From positions 1 through 21,972 of the forward strand of contig DATADL010000297.1 in NCBI GenBank assembly GCA_036258555.1: 21,972 bases of DNA. The letters run 5' to 3'. Position 1 is the stretch's first letter; each line of letters opens with the position of its first letter. The position numbers were made by a program, and so were the translations under genes. Under the pieces are notes generated by a model. It ran no database searches. It had not been told where the DNA came from and saw only the letters and a program-made list of their open reading frames with translations. The stretch is from JALZEG01 sp036258555 (lineage in GTDB: Bacteria > Actinomycetota > CADDZG01 > WHSQ01). This document shows positions 1-7,179 of this stretch, piece by piece.

Positions 1-770
1 GTCGTGATGCTGAGCTCGAGCAGCGTCCGCGCCCAGTCGAGCGTCTCCGCGATCGACGGAGGCTTCTCGAGCTCGAGCTCGCGGATGCTGCGGACGACGC
101 GGACGATGCCGTCGGCGAGCGCTTCGCTCAGCCCCGGGACGCGGCGCAGCACGATCGCCTTCTCACGCTCGAGGTCGGGGTAGTCGAGGTAGAGGTAGAG
201 GCAGCGCCGCTTGAGCGCCTCCGACAGCTCGCGCACCGCGTTCGACGTCAGCACGACGAAAGGCTCCCCGCGCGCGGCGACCGTCCCCATCTCCGGGATC
301 GTGACCTGCCAGTCCGACAGGACCTCGAGCAGCAGCGCCTCGGCCTCGACGTCGAGCTTGTCGACCTCGTCGATCAACAGGACGACCGGTTCGTCGGAGC
401 GCAGCGCCTGGAGGACCGGCCGTTCGAGCAGGAACTCCTCGGCGAAGATGTCGTCGGAGAGCTCGTCCCACCCGGCCCCCTGGCCGGCCTGTATCCGCAG
501 CAGCTGCTTGCGGTAGTTCCACTCGTACAGCACCTTGGTCTCGTCGACGCCCTCGTAGCACTGGAGGCGGACGAGGCGTAGCCCCAGGGCGGCCGCGACG
601 GTCTTGGCGAGCTCGGTCTTGCCGGCGCCTGCGGGGCCCTCGACGAGGAGCGGCTTGCCGAGCCGCCCGGCGAGGAAGACGACGGTGGCGACGTCGTCGC
701 CGGCGAGATACCCGCCGGCGGCGAGCCGGGCGGAGACGTCGTCGATGCTGGCGAAGCGGGGCCCGTCCAT
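1..770 (-). CDS. MoxR-family AAA+ ATPase, CoxD-like (C-terminus beyond window)
   Basis: AAA+ ATPase of the MoxR superfamily. 256 residues are visible from ATG at 770 before the window edge cuts the gene. Walker A is GPAGAGKT (residues 45-52), Walker B LLIDEVDK (131-138), sensor 1 VLTSNA (173-178), and a PPSIAETLDWAR segment (237-248) is typical of the sub-branch that accompanies CoxE/VWA-domain proteins. Such ATPases act as chaperone-like remodelling factors, for example in maturing the CO dehydrogenase active site, usually with a VWA partner encoded next door; that partner would lie left of this window. The start is supported by alignment of the N-terminus with the family and by TACGCT six bases before the ATG, with no ribosome binding site, suggesting a leaderless mRNA. 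It follows the 73-aa gene by 27 bp on the same strand. Family is secure; the substrate is unknown. Confidence 0.9.
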   Translation of the reverse strand, partial: MDGPRFASIDDVSARLAAGGYLAGDDVATVVFLAGRLGKPLLVEGPAGAGKTELAKTVAAALGLRLVRLQCYEGVDETKVLYEWNYRKQLLRIQAGQGAGWDELSDDIFAEEFLLERPVLQALRSDEPVVLLIDEVDKLDVEAEALLLEVLSDWQVTIPEMGTVAARGEPFVVLTSNAVRELSEALKRRCLYLYLDYPDLEREKAIVLRRVPGLSEALADGIVRVVRSIRELELEKPPSIAETLDWARTLLELSIT

Positions 771-776
771 GAGTCC

Positions 777-782
777 AGCGTA
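777..782 (-). promoter_or_regulatory. -10 box of a leaderless promoter for the MoxR/CoxD-like gene
   Basis: TACGCT (TANNNT) on the minus strand ends six bases before the ATG at 770, which would put the transcription start at or next to the A of the start codon. No Shine-Dalgarno sequence is visible. The same geometry recurs at five other starts in this window. Confidence 0.45.
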
Positions 783-797
783 ATCACTTGGGCGTGC

Positions 798-1019
798 TCA
801 GCGCGACAGCTGCGCGTTGATCTTGTCGCGAAGCACGAGGAGCATGTCGTACGTCGGCAGGTACGGGCTCGGGTCGAAGACGACGCGCTCGCTGACGATC
901 ACATTGCCCTCGCTATCGAGAGTCGTCACCGTGATGGCCGATACGCGGCTCTCGTATGCGAACTCGGGATCGGACAAGACGACGCGCGCCGCGCCCTGAG
1001 GCGGGTTCGCCCAGCCCAC
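798..1019 (-). CDS. 73-aa protein of unknown function, partner of the Panacea-domain gene
   Basis: Small protein of 73 residues starting with GTG at 1019, nine bases after the stop of the Panacea-domain gene, so probably co-transcribed and translationally coupled. I do not recognise the family. The sequence looks strand-rich in its first two thirds (alternating hydrophobic residues around VSAITVTTLD and NVIVSERVVF) and ends in a probable helix (MLLVLRDKINAQLSR). There is no signal peptide or membrane segment. Panacea proteins are known as promiscuous antitoxins encoded next to varied toxins, so a toxin role can be proposed from position only; no toxin catalytic motif can be seen. It could equally be a small accessory protein. 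Confidence 0.6.
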   Translation of the reverse strand: MGWANPPQGAARVVLSDPEFAYESRVSAITVTTLDSEGNVIVSERVVFDPSPYLPTYDMLLVLRDKINAQLSR

Positions 1020-1028
1020 CTGCTCGCG

Positions 1029-1604
1029 TCAGAGCGTCGTCGAGGACGAAACAGAGACGCCGAGCCCCTCTTCGAAGACGGCGGCCACGCCCCCGGGCGC
1101 TCCGTTCGCCACTTCTTCGATCGCCGGACGAGAGGGTTCGGCGACCTCCGGCCGGGTCGCGCCGAAGTCGGACCGCTCCTCGAAGTAGCGCCGGATGAGG
1201 TCCCTGCTCATGGCCCTCCTGCTGCGCTGGCCGTGCTCGTAGCCCTCGCGGGCCGCCACCCACGGTCCTTCACGGTGCGTCAGCGCCGCCAGCTGGGGGC
1301 CGGTCAGGGGGGCGTAGGCGGCAACCACTGCCTCGAGGGCGCGGCGCTCGCGAGCCCCCAGCTTCTCCGGGTCGCCGCCGGAAGGTGTCGCGATCGGCTC
1401 GTCACGGCAGTCCTTGTATGCCGTGTACACGTCACCGACGGCAGGCCCGAACGCCCACGCCTCGACCACGTCGGCGAACAAAGGCTCTCCGTACCAGGCG
1501 AGGTGCCACCCCTGGGCGTAATAGAGAAGCTTCTGGAGCTTCATCTGGTCCACCCCTGGGTCCATCTCGATGATGGCCGCCGCGACGTCACGTGCTCGGA
1601 TCAA
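1029..1604 (-). CDS. Panacea-domain (DUF4065) antitoxin-like protein
   Basis: A 191-aa protein with the DUF4065/Panacea domain seen in SocA, GepA and many antitoxins. Diagnostic residues are MKLQKLLYYAQGW (21-33) followed by EAWAFGPAVGDVY (48-60). After about residue 125 there is a low-complexity tail rich in Glu, Pro, Ala and Ser that the domain normally lacks. I chose the TTG at 1604: it puts RARDVAAAI at the very N-terminus as in homologues and has a GGAAGGAAG ribosome binding site about five bases upstream. A longer frame opens at GTG 1709, but its extra 35 residues do not look like the family and begin inside an inverted repeat. The gene heads a minus-strand run with the 73-aa gene. Panacea domains neutralise unrelated toxins; an antitoxin role here is inferred. 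Confidence 0.82.
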   Translation of the reverse strand: MIRARDVAAAIIEMDPGVDQMKLQKLLYYAQGWHLAWYGEPLFADVVEAWAFGPAVGDVYTAYKDCRDEPIATPSGGDPEKLGARERRALEAVVAAYAPLTGPQLAALTHREGPWVAAREGYEHGQRSRRAMSRDLIRRYFEERSDFGATRPEVAEPSRPAIEEVANGAPGGVAAVFEEGLGVSVSSSTTL

Positions 1605-1630
1605 GACATCTTCCTTCCGTAGAACCTGAT

Positions 1631-1646
1631 GGTACTTCGAGGTACC
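1631..1646. promoter_or_regulatory. Inverted repeat GGTAC-N6-GTACC, candidate operator of the Panacea gene
   Basis: Perfect 5-bp arms separated by six bases, 27 to 42 bp upstream of the TTG at 1604. A possible minus-strand -10 box, TACCAT (1634 to 1629), overlaps one arm. An operator overlapping its own promoter would fit autoregulation. The arms are short and chance occurrence is possible. Confidence 0.3.
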
Positions 1647-1693
1647 CCCAATCTCTTCGAACACCCTGGTAGACGGCCACTTCCCGGCGTCCA

Positions 1694-1710
1694 GGTGGCG
1701 ACTCGCCACC
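1694..1710. repeat. 7-bp inverted repeat GGTGGCG-act-CGCCACC
   Basis: Perfect 7-bp arms with a 3-base spacer in the divergent gap between the Panacea and subtilase genes. No T-tract follows on either strand, so it is not an obvious terminator. It may be a regulator site or an RNA hairpin in the leader of either gene. Confidence 0.4.
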
Positions 1711-1837
1711 CCAGCGCGACCTTGCGACCTCCGTGGCCGTTAGGGTCCAACTGGGGGGACTTTCCAGCGAGGCAGGAGAGCCCCAGGCGGAGGCGAAGTC
1801 CACAGTGGAAGCACTACGAGCACCAGAGGTCGTCCCC

Positions 1838-2854
1838 TTGTTCAAGAAGGCCCTTCTCACGGCGCTGCTGCCCGGGTTGATCTGGGCGGCTCCGGCCGCG
1901 TCCGACGACGCCGGGCCCGGCGACCCCTTCTTCGGCCAGCAGTGGGGGCTGTCGCGCATCCGGGCCCCCGAGGTGTGGCCGGAGGTCACCGGGAGCGGCG
2001 TGACGATCGCGGTCGTCGACTCGGGCGTCGACCTGAGCCACCCCGACCTCGCGCCCAACGTCGACGTCGAGCGCGACGCCGACTTCGTCGACGGGAAGCC
2101 CGACACCGACGGCGCGCAGGACACGACCGGTCACGGCACGCACGTCGCCGGCATCGCCGCGGCGGCCACGAACAACGGCATCGGCGTCGCCGGCGTCGCG
2201 CCGCACGCGCGCATCCTTCCGGTCCGCGTGCTCGGATCCGACAACGACCGGACCGCCCGCATCGCGGCCGGGATCCGCTACGCCGCCGACCGCGGGGCCC
2301 AAGTGATCAACCTCTCGCTGTCGTACTCACCGCCGGGACACGTCGACACGATCACGGGCAGCATGCGTCCGGTGCACGAGGCGATCGCGTACGCGCTCTC
2401 GAAGGGTTCCGTCGTCGTCGCATCGGCGGGCAACGACACTCTGCCTGCGTGCGCCGAGCCCGCGGCCGTCGACGGCGTGCTGTGCGTCGGCGCGCTCGAC
2501 CGGTCGGACCGCCCCGCGTACTACACGAACTTCGAGTCGCGCCGGTCCAAGCGCTACCTGGTCGCGCCGGGCGGCGACCAGACGATCTCGTGTGCCAACG
2601 ACATCCTGTCGACCTACCTGCGCGGCGCCGACCGCGTCTGCGCGCCGGCCGACGGATACGAGTCCCTCGCGGGCACGTCGATGGCCGCCGCCTTCGTGTC
2701 GGGCACGGCCGCGCTGCTGTCGGAGAAGGGCCTCGAAGCGCCGGAGATAGTCGAGTGCCTCCTGGGCTCCGCGGACGACCTCGGCCCCCCCGGGCGTGAC
2801 CCGATCTACGGTCACGGGCGGCTCGACGCCGCCGCGGCCGTCACGAGCTGCTAG
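1838..2854 (+). CDS. Secreted subtilisin-like serine protease (S8 family)
   Basis: A 338-aa exported subtilase. Signal peptide about residues 1-21 (FKKALLTALLPGLIWAAPA). The mature domain begins near DPFFGQQWGL and carries a complete triad: Asp61 (AVVDSGVD), His99 (GHGTHVAG) and Ser281 (GTSMAAAF), with oxyanion-hole Asn199 (ASAGND). Six cysteines (205, 216, 252, 268, 307, 338), one being the last residue, suggest disulfides. There is no recognisable I9-type propeptide and no C-terminal anchor or sorting motif, so it is a minimal extracellular endopeptidase. TTG 1838 was chosen because it places the signal peptide at the N-terminus and has AGAGG eight bases upstream; GTG 1805 is an alternative. 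It is divergent from the Panacea gene, and its TAG lies in a CTAG that also gives the stop of the convergent 98-aa gene. Confidence 0.92.
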   Translation: MFKKALLTALLPGLIWAAPAASDDAGPGDPFFGQQWGLSRIRAPEVWPEVTGSGVTIAVVDSGVDLSHPDLAPNVDVERDADFVDGKPDTDGAQDTTGHGTHVAGIAAAATNNGIGVAGVAPHARILPVRVLGSDNDRTARIAAGIRYAADRGAQVINLSLSYSPPGHVDTITGSMRPVHEAIAYALSKGSVVVASAGNDTLPACAEPAAVDGVLCVGALDRSDRPAYYTNFESRRSKRYLVAPGGDQTISCANDILSTYLRGADRVCAPADGYESLAGTSMAAAFVSGTAALLSEKGLEAPEIVECLLGSADDLGPPGRDPIYGHGRLDAAAAVTSC

Positions 2855-3147
2855 CAGCCCCCGTCGCCGCCTCCGTCACCGCCGCCCCCGTCGAACCCTC
2901 CGCCGTCGGAGCCACCGCCGTCGAACCCGCCGTCGTAGCCGCCCGCACCGAACCCTCCCCAGGTCGCGCCCAGGCCGGAGTACGACGACCAGAACGGCGG
3001 CCTCACCGGTGGCCGCATGTCCCTCGCCTCGCCGGGGGTCGCCCGTTTGCGCCGCCGGTTCCACTTCGCCCAGCGGATCCAGTCGGGCACGTACATCGCC
3101 GCGGCGAGTGCCACGAAGATCCCCAGCGTCAGGGCCCACCAGAACAT
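2851..3147 (-). CDS. 98-aa membrane-anchored protein with Gly/Asp-rich tail
   Basis: Short protein with one N-terminal membrane segment (about residues 2-20, FWWALTLGIFVALAAAMYV), a strongly basic juxtamembrane stretch (KWNRRRKR, 29-36), and a tail from about residue 58 made almost only of Gly, Asp, Phe and Ser, ending in a lone Cys. Known function: none recognised. The positive charges after the helix predict an N-out, C-in topology, leaving the tail in the cytoplasm. CATACT lies six bases before the ATG with no ribosome binding site, consistent with a leaderless transcript. It lies 37 bp downstream of rtcB on the same strand. Its TAG shares a CTAG with the subtilase stop. The low-complexity tail lowers certainty, but the membrane helix and promoter geometry support a real gene. 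Confidence 0.62.
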   Translation of the reverse strand: MFWWALTLGIFVALAAAMYVPDWIRWAKWNRRRKRATPGEARDMRPPVRPPFWSSYSGLGATWGGFGAGGYDGGFDGGGSDGGGFDGGGGDGGGDGGC

Positions 3148-3153
3148 GCGACA

Positions 3154-3159
3154 AGTATG
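3154..3159 (-). promoter_or_regulatory. -10-like box CATACT before the 98-aa gene
   Basis: CATACT on the minus strand ends six bases before the ATG at 3147. It differs by one base from TATACT and fits the leaderless geometry seen elsewhere in the window. Confidence 0.35.
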
Positions 3160-3184
3160 CGACGCGGCGCACCGGAAGGCGAGG

Positions 3185-4621
3185 TCAGCCCTTGACGACC
3201 CCGACAGGCCTCATCCGTGCCACGACCTTCGTCAGCCCGGCCCCCTCGCACGTCTCGACGACCTCGGACACGTCCTTGTAGGCGTACGGCGCCTCCTCGG
3301 AGAGCAGTCGCGCGTGGCTCGCCGCGACGAGGATCCCCTCCGACTCGAGCTGACGCTTGAGCTCGTGGCCGCCCATCTGCTTCTTGGCCTGGGTCCTGCT
3401 CATCGCGCGCCCTGCGCCGTGGCAGGTGGAGGCGAACGACTGCGGGGATCCCATGCCCGCGAGCACGTAGGAGTGCGTCCCCATGCTGCCGGGGATGATC
3501 ACGGGCTGCCCGACGTCTGCGTAGCGGTCGGGGATCTCGGGGTGGCGAGGGCCGAACGCGCGCGTCGCGCCCTTGCGGTGGACGCACAGCTTCCGCGTCG
3601 CGCCGTCGACCTCGTGCTCCTCGATCTTCGCCAGGTTGTGCGAGATGTCGTAGACGACCGACATCTCGAGGTCGCGCGCGCCCTTTCCGAAGACCTCCTC
3701 GAACGACTCCCGGGTCGCGTCGGTCAGGAGGTGCCGGTTCGCCCGCGCGAAGTTGCCTGCCGCGTCCATCGCGCCGAAGTAGCTCTCGGCCCTGGGGTGG
3801 TCCATCGGCACGCATGCGAGCTGGCGGTCGGGGACCTCGATGCCGAGCTCGGGCATCAGCCGGTCGATCGCCTTGAGGTGGTCGGTGCAGGTCTGGTGGC
3901 CGAGCCCGCGCGAGCCCGAGTGGATCATCACGACCACGCCACCGTCGAAGAGCCCCATCGCCTCCGCCGCGTGCGCGTCGCGGATCTCGTCGACGACCTG
4001 GACCTCGAGGAAGTGGTTGCCGGCGCCGAGGCTGCCGAGCTGGTTCCCGCCCCGCTCCTTCGCCCGCTCCGACACGAGGTCGGGCCGCGCGTTCGGAAGC
4101 GTCCCGAAGTCCTCCGACAGCTCCGCGTCCTCCTCCCAGCCGACGCCGCGCGACAGCGGGTACTTGACCCCGTCTCTCAGCACGGCCTCCATCCCGCGTT
4201 CGTCGAGCACCATCCGGCCCTTGCCGCCGACCCCGCGGGGGACGCGGCGGCCGAGCGTCGTCACGAGCTCGCGGACGCGCGGCTTCGCGTCGTCCCACGT
4301 GATCGAGCTGCGCACCAGGCGCACGCCGCATCCGATGTCGAACCCGACACCGCCCGGCGAGACCGCCCCTCCCCGTTCGACGTCCGTGGCGGCGACGCCC
4401 CCGATCGGGAACCCGTAGCCCCAGTGGATGTCGGGCATCGCCAGAGAAGCCCCGACGATCCCGGGGAGCGTAGCGACGTTCGCCACCTGGTCGACGGCGT
4501 TGTCTTCGACGGCCTTGCGGATCAGGCCCTCGGACGCGAAGACGCGGCCCGGGACCCGCATGCCGCCGGCCCATCCGACCGGGACCTCCCACAGGAACTC
4601 GTCGAGCCGCCGAACCTCCAC
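3185..4621 (-). CDS. rtcB: RtcB RNA ligase
   Basis: A 478-aa RtcB, which joins RNA 2',3'-cyclic phosphate or 3'-phosphate ends to 5'-OH ends using GTP and Mn2+. All key positions match archaeal-type RtcB almost number for number: Asp95 and Cys98 (FDIGCGV), His203 (GAGNHF), His234 (MIHSGSRGLGH), His328 (YDISHN), the HRKGATRAF motif (348-356), and the guanylylated His401 in CHGAGR. Length is near the 480 aa of the archaeal enzyme. The GTG start at 4621 has a strong GGAGGGAGG ribosome binding site five bases upstream. The archease gene ends 27 bp upstream on the same strand, so the pair is an operon. In bacteria the likely role is RNA repair or tRNA splicing rather than central metabolism. Intact and confidently identified. 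Confidence 0.97.
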   Translation of the reverse strand: MEVRRLDEFLWEVPVGWAGGMRVPGRVFASEGLIRKAVEDNAVDQVANVATLPGIVGASLAMPDIHWGYGFPIGGVAATDVERGGAVSPGGVGFDIGCGVRLVRSSITWDDAKPRVRELVTTLGRRVPRGVGGKGRMVLDERGMEAVLRDGVKYPLSRGVGWEEDAELSEDFGTLPNARPDLVSERAKERGGNQLGSLGAGNHFLEVQVVDEIRDAHAAEAMGLFDGGVVVMIHSGSRGLGHQTCTDHLKAIDRLMPELGIEVPDRQLACVPMDHPRAESYFGAMDAAGNFARANRHLLTDATRESFEEVFGKGARDLEMSVVYDISHNLAKIEEHEVDGATRKLCVHRKGATRAFGPRHPEIPDRYADVGQPVIIPGSMGTHSYVLAGMGSPQSFASTCHGAGRAMSRTQAKKQMGGHELKRQLESEGILVAASHARLLSEEAPYAYKDVSEVVETCEGAGLTKVVARMRPVGVVKG

Positions 4622-4648
4622 CGGGGCCTCCCTCCGCTCCTTCGTTGG

Positions 4649-5065
4649 CTAGACGTCCACGTAGACGGTCGCCGACCAGCCGTCCCCGGACTCCTCGACC
4701 GCCAGGCGGTGGTAGGTGATCGCCTTCACCTGCGTCCCGCCCTCGTACGAGGCCTCCTCCCTCGGCGCTATACCCAGCCGGCCCCCCGCCCGCCGGGGCG
4801 TGACCTCGAGGTCCATCGAGGTGACCACCACGTCGCGGGAGTCGCACAGGTAGAGCACCTCGCCCAGCCAGTCGACGAGCAGGGCGCCGGGGTCGGCCGC
4901 GCCGACGTCGAGCTCGACCTCCTCGGCGGCCGCGCGGGAGGGGGCCCAGGTGCCGACGATGTCGAGCAGGCCGAGCGTGGCCTGCTCGAATACGCCCGAA
5001 AGGTCAACTGCCTCCGCTCTTATGCCGACATCTGCAGTGTGTTCCAGGATCTCGAACCGCGCCAT
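4649..5065 (-). CDS. Archease, RtcB-activating protein
   Basis: A 138-aa archease. Archease promotes guanylylation and multiple turnover of RtcB, and its gene is often linked to rtcB, as here. Visible family features are EHTADVGI (8-15, containing the metal-binding Asp12), LVDWLGEVLYL (63-73) and VKAITYHRLAV (113-123), with the usual compact length. The ATG at 5065 gives the canonical MARFEILEHTADVG start. No clear Shine-Dalgarno or leaderless -10 box precedes it. The start of the divergent MoxR gene (GTG 5039 as I call it) lies inside this gene, so the two 5' ends overlap by 27 bp. Confident identification. Confidence 0.95.
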   Translation of the reverse strand: MARFEILEHTADVGIRAEAVDLSGVFEQATLGLLDIVGTWAPSRAAAEEVELDVGAADPGALLVDWLGEVLYLCDSRDVVVTSMDLEVTPRRAGGRLGIAPREEASYEGGTQVKAITYHRLAVEESGDGWSATVYVDV

Positions 5066-6109
5066 CAGGCCAAGGGTGGCACACCACCGCCCCCGCTGGA
5101 CCGCCGGGCGGCCGCAGCCGCAGCCGCCCGTCTGACCGAGAACGTCGAGCGGGTCATAAAGGGCAACCGCCGCGCCGTAGAGGCCGCGGCGACCGCCCTG
5201 TTCGCCGGAGGGCACCTGCTCATCGAGGACGTGCCGGGCGTGGGCAAGACGATGCTGGCCCGCAGCGTGGCCGCGTCGGTGGGGGGCTCGTTCAAGAGGA
5301 TCCAGGGGACGCCGGACCTGCTCCCTTCGGACATCACCGGCACCACGGTGTTCGACCAGCAGAACCACACGTTCGACTTCATCCCCGGCCCCCTCTTCGC
5401 GAACGTCGTGCTCGTCGACGAGGTGAACCGCGCGACGCCCAGGGCCCAGGCCGCGCTGCTCGAGGCGATGGACGAGAGGGCCGTCACCGTCGACGGCGTC
5501 CGCCATCCGCTCCCGTCGCCGTTGTTCGTCGTGGCGACGCAGAACCCGCTCGAACAGCACGGCACGTTCCCGCTCCCGGAGGGTCAGCTCGACCGCTTCG
5601 CGCTCGCCATCGACATGGGCTACGTCTCGCCGGCGACCGAGAAAGAGGTCATAGTCGCCCAGCTCCACGGGCATCCGATCGAGCAGCTGCGTCCCGTGGT
5701 CACTCCGGAGGAGGTCGCGGGCGTGCAGCTCGCCGTACGCGACACGTTCGTGTCCCAGCCGGTCCTCGACTTCACGCTGGCGGTCGTCACCGCGACGCGC
5801 CGGCACCCCGACGTCGCGCTGGGAGCCAGCCCGCGCGCGTCCGTCACGTTGATCCGGTGCGCGCAGGCCCGCGCGCTGCTGAAGGGCCGCGAGTTCGTCG
5901 TGCCCGACGACGTGAAGGCCCTCGCTCTCGGGACGCTGTCCCACCGGATCGTCACGTCGAACGGGTTCGGTCAGGACCCGGCCCGCGGCCGCAAGATCGT
6001 CCAGACGATCCTCGACGCGACGCCGGCCCCGGTCACCGACGGCGGGCACGCGCCGCCTAACGCTCCGGTCTCTCCCGCAGCGCCACCGGCTCCGAGCCTC
6101 ACGCGATGA
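5039..6109 (+). CDS. MoxR-family AAA+ ATPase (DUF58/TgpA operon type)
   Basis: MoxR-proper AAA+ ATPase, 356 aa from the GTG at 5039. Walker A DVPGVGKT (64-71), Walker B VVLVDEVN (123-130), sensor 1 VVATQNP (164-170), arginine-finger region EGQLDRFALAI (181-191), and a C-terminal lid domain followed by a Pro/Ala-rich end. First gene of a three-gene operon: its TGA overlaps the ATG of the DUF58 gene (ATGA at 6106-6109). The start is uncertain: no ATG is in frame near the expected position, GTG 5039 lies within the archease gene, and a CTG at 5096 would give a more typical N-terminus but has a poor ribosome binding site. MoxR proteins are thought to act with DUF58/VWA partners as chaperones for envelope-linked complexes. 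Confidence 0.9.
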   Translation: MFQDLEPRHQAKGGTPPPPLDRRAAAAAAARLTENVERVIKGNRRAVEAAATALFAGGHLLIEDVPGVGKTMLARSVAASVGGSFKRIQGTPDLLPSDITGTTVFDQQNHTFDFIPGPLFANVVLVDEVNRATPRAQAALLEAMDERAVTVDGVRHPLPSPLFVVATQNPLEQHGTFPLPEGQLDRFALAIDMGYVSPATEKEVIVAQLHGHPIEQLRPVVTPEEVAGVQLAVRDTFVSQPVLDFTLAVVTATRRHPDVALGASPRASVTLIRCAQARALLKGREFVVPDDVKALALGTLSHRIVTSNGFGQDPARGRKIVQTILDATPAPVTDGGHAPPNAPVSPAAPPAPSLTR

Positions 6110-7179
6110 GCCGCCGGCCTACTGCCAAGGCCGGGACCGTCGCAGCGGTGGGGGTCCTTCTCGTGGGGACCGCCACGACCGCGCAGGCGGGGTGGTTGTT
6201 CGTGTTGTCCGCGGGCGTGCTCGGCCTCGTCGTCTCGGGAGTCCTCACCTGGCACCGGCTCGGCGCCGCGTCCGTGACGAGATCGCTGCCCGCGCGGGCC
6301 CGGGTCGGGGAGGACGTCTCGCTCAGGGTGTCCGTACACAACGCCTCGGGCAAACGCCTCCCCGTACTGCGCGTCGAGGACCGCTTCACGGCGTTCGGCG
6401 GGTTCGCGCTCGCGAGCGAGAGCGTCCCGGGCGGCGGGACCGCCACGGTCGAGCTGACGAGGACGGCGCTCCGCCGGGGCGTGTTCGACGACTCCGACGT
6501 CGTGCTCTCGACGGCGGCGCCCTTCGGGCTGATGCGCACGCGCCGGACGATCTCGGTCGCCTCGCGCCTCGTCGTGCATCCGCTGGTGATCGACGTCAGC
6601 GGGTTCCCGCTGCCGGAGACCCCGGCCACGACGTCCGACGAGGCCCTGGCGGCGGCGCGAACGGGGGCCGGCGAGGTCTTCGCCGGAGTCCGCGACTACA
6701 GGCCCGGCGACCAGAGACGGTGGATCCACTGGCGGACGACCGCACGCACGGGACGCCTCGCCGTACGAGAGCACGAGGACCCGGCCCGCAGCCCGATCGT
6801 CATCGTCGTCGCAGGCTTCGAGGACGACGAAGTGGGCGAGCGCGTAGCGTCGGCCGCGGCGTCGGTCGCCCTCTACGCGCTGGACGCCGCACGCCCCGTC
6901 CACTGTGTCGGACACGGGCGCTTCGGCGAGGTCGTCGACAACGCGACGCGCCTGCAGGTCCTCGACTGGGCCGCCGGGCTGGAGCCCTCGGACTCGAGGG
7001 CCGAGGACGCCGTGGCGGCTGCGTTCCGCAGGTGGGGGAGACGGTGCTCGTTCGTCCTCTTCGAGACCGGGGACGGATCCTTGCGGCCCGCGATCGATCT
7101 GGCCGTGCGCCGCGGTGCAGCCGTGCAGATCGTCCGTCCGGTGAGCGAGGACGAGGAGCCCGTGGAGACCGCCGCATGA
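6106..7179 (+). CDS. DUF58 membrane protein
   Basis: A 357-aa DUF58 protein, the usual partner of MoxR ATPases. Two N-terminal membrane helices (about 12-29 and 31-48) are followed by a beta-rich domain (about 58-165), then the DUF58 signature VRDYRPGDQRRWIHWRTTAR (195-214) and a VWA-like domain beginning at IVIVVAGFEDD (231-241). The metal-site serines of classical VWA domains are not obvious. Its ATG overlaps the moxR stop, and its TGA overlaps the next ATG (7176-7179), implying translational coupling along the operon. Role is inferred: scaffold or substrate adaptor for MoxR at the membrane. Confidence 0.93.
   Translation: MSRRPTAKAGTVAAVGVLLVGTATTAQAGWLFVLSAGVLGLVVSGVLTWHRLGAASVTRSLPARARVGEDVSLRVSVHNASGKRLPVLRVEDRFTAFGGFALASESVPGGGTATVELTRTALRRGVFDDSDVVLSTAAPFGLMRTRRTISVASRLVVHPLVIDVSGFPLPETPATTSDEALAAARTGAGEVFAGVRDYRPGDQRRWIHWRTTARTGRLAVREHEDPARSPIVIVVAGFEDDEVGERVASAAASVALYALDAARPVHCVGHGRFGEVVDNATRLQVLDWAAGLEPSDSRAEDAVAAAFRRWGRRCSFVLFETGDGSLRPAIDLAVRRGAAVQIVRPVSEDEEPVETAA

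Noticed and set aside
1605..1709. N-terminal extension of the Panacea protein to GTG 1709
   Set aside because: The extra 35 residues do not resemble the family, while TTG 1604 has a good ribosome binding site and gives the canonical N-terminus.
3017..5038. Long plus-strand open frame upstream of the MoxR ATPase, opposite rtcB and archease
   Set aside because: It is the antisense of two confidently identified genes, is Arg/His/Ala-rich without domains, and only its 3' part (from about 5039) encodes the MoxR protein.
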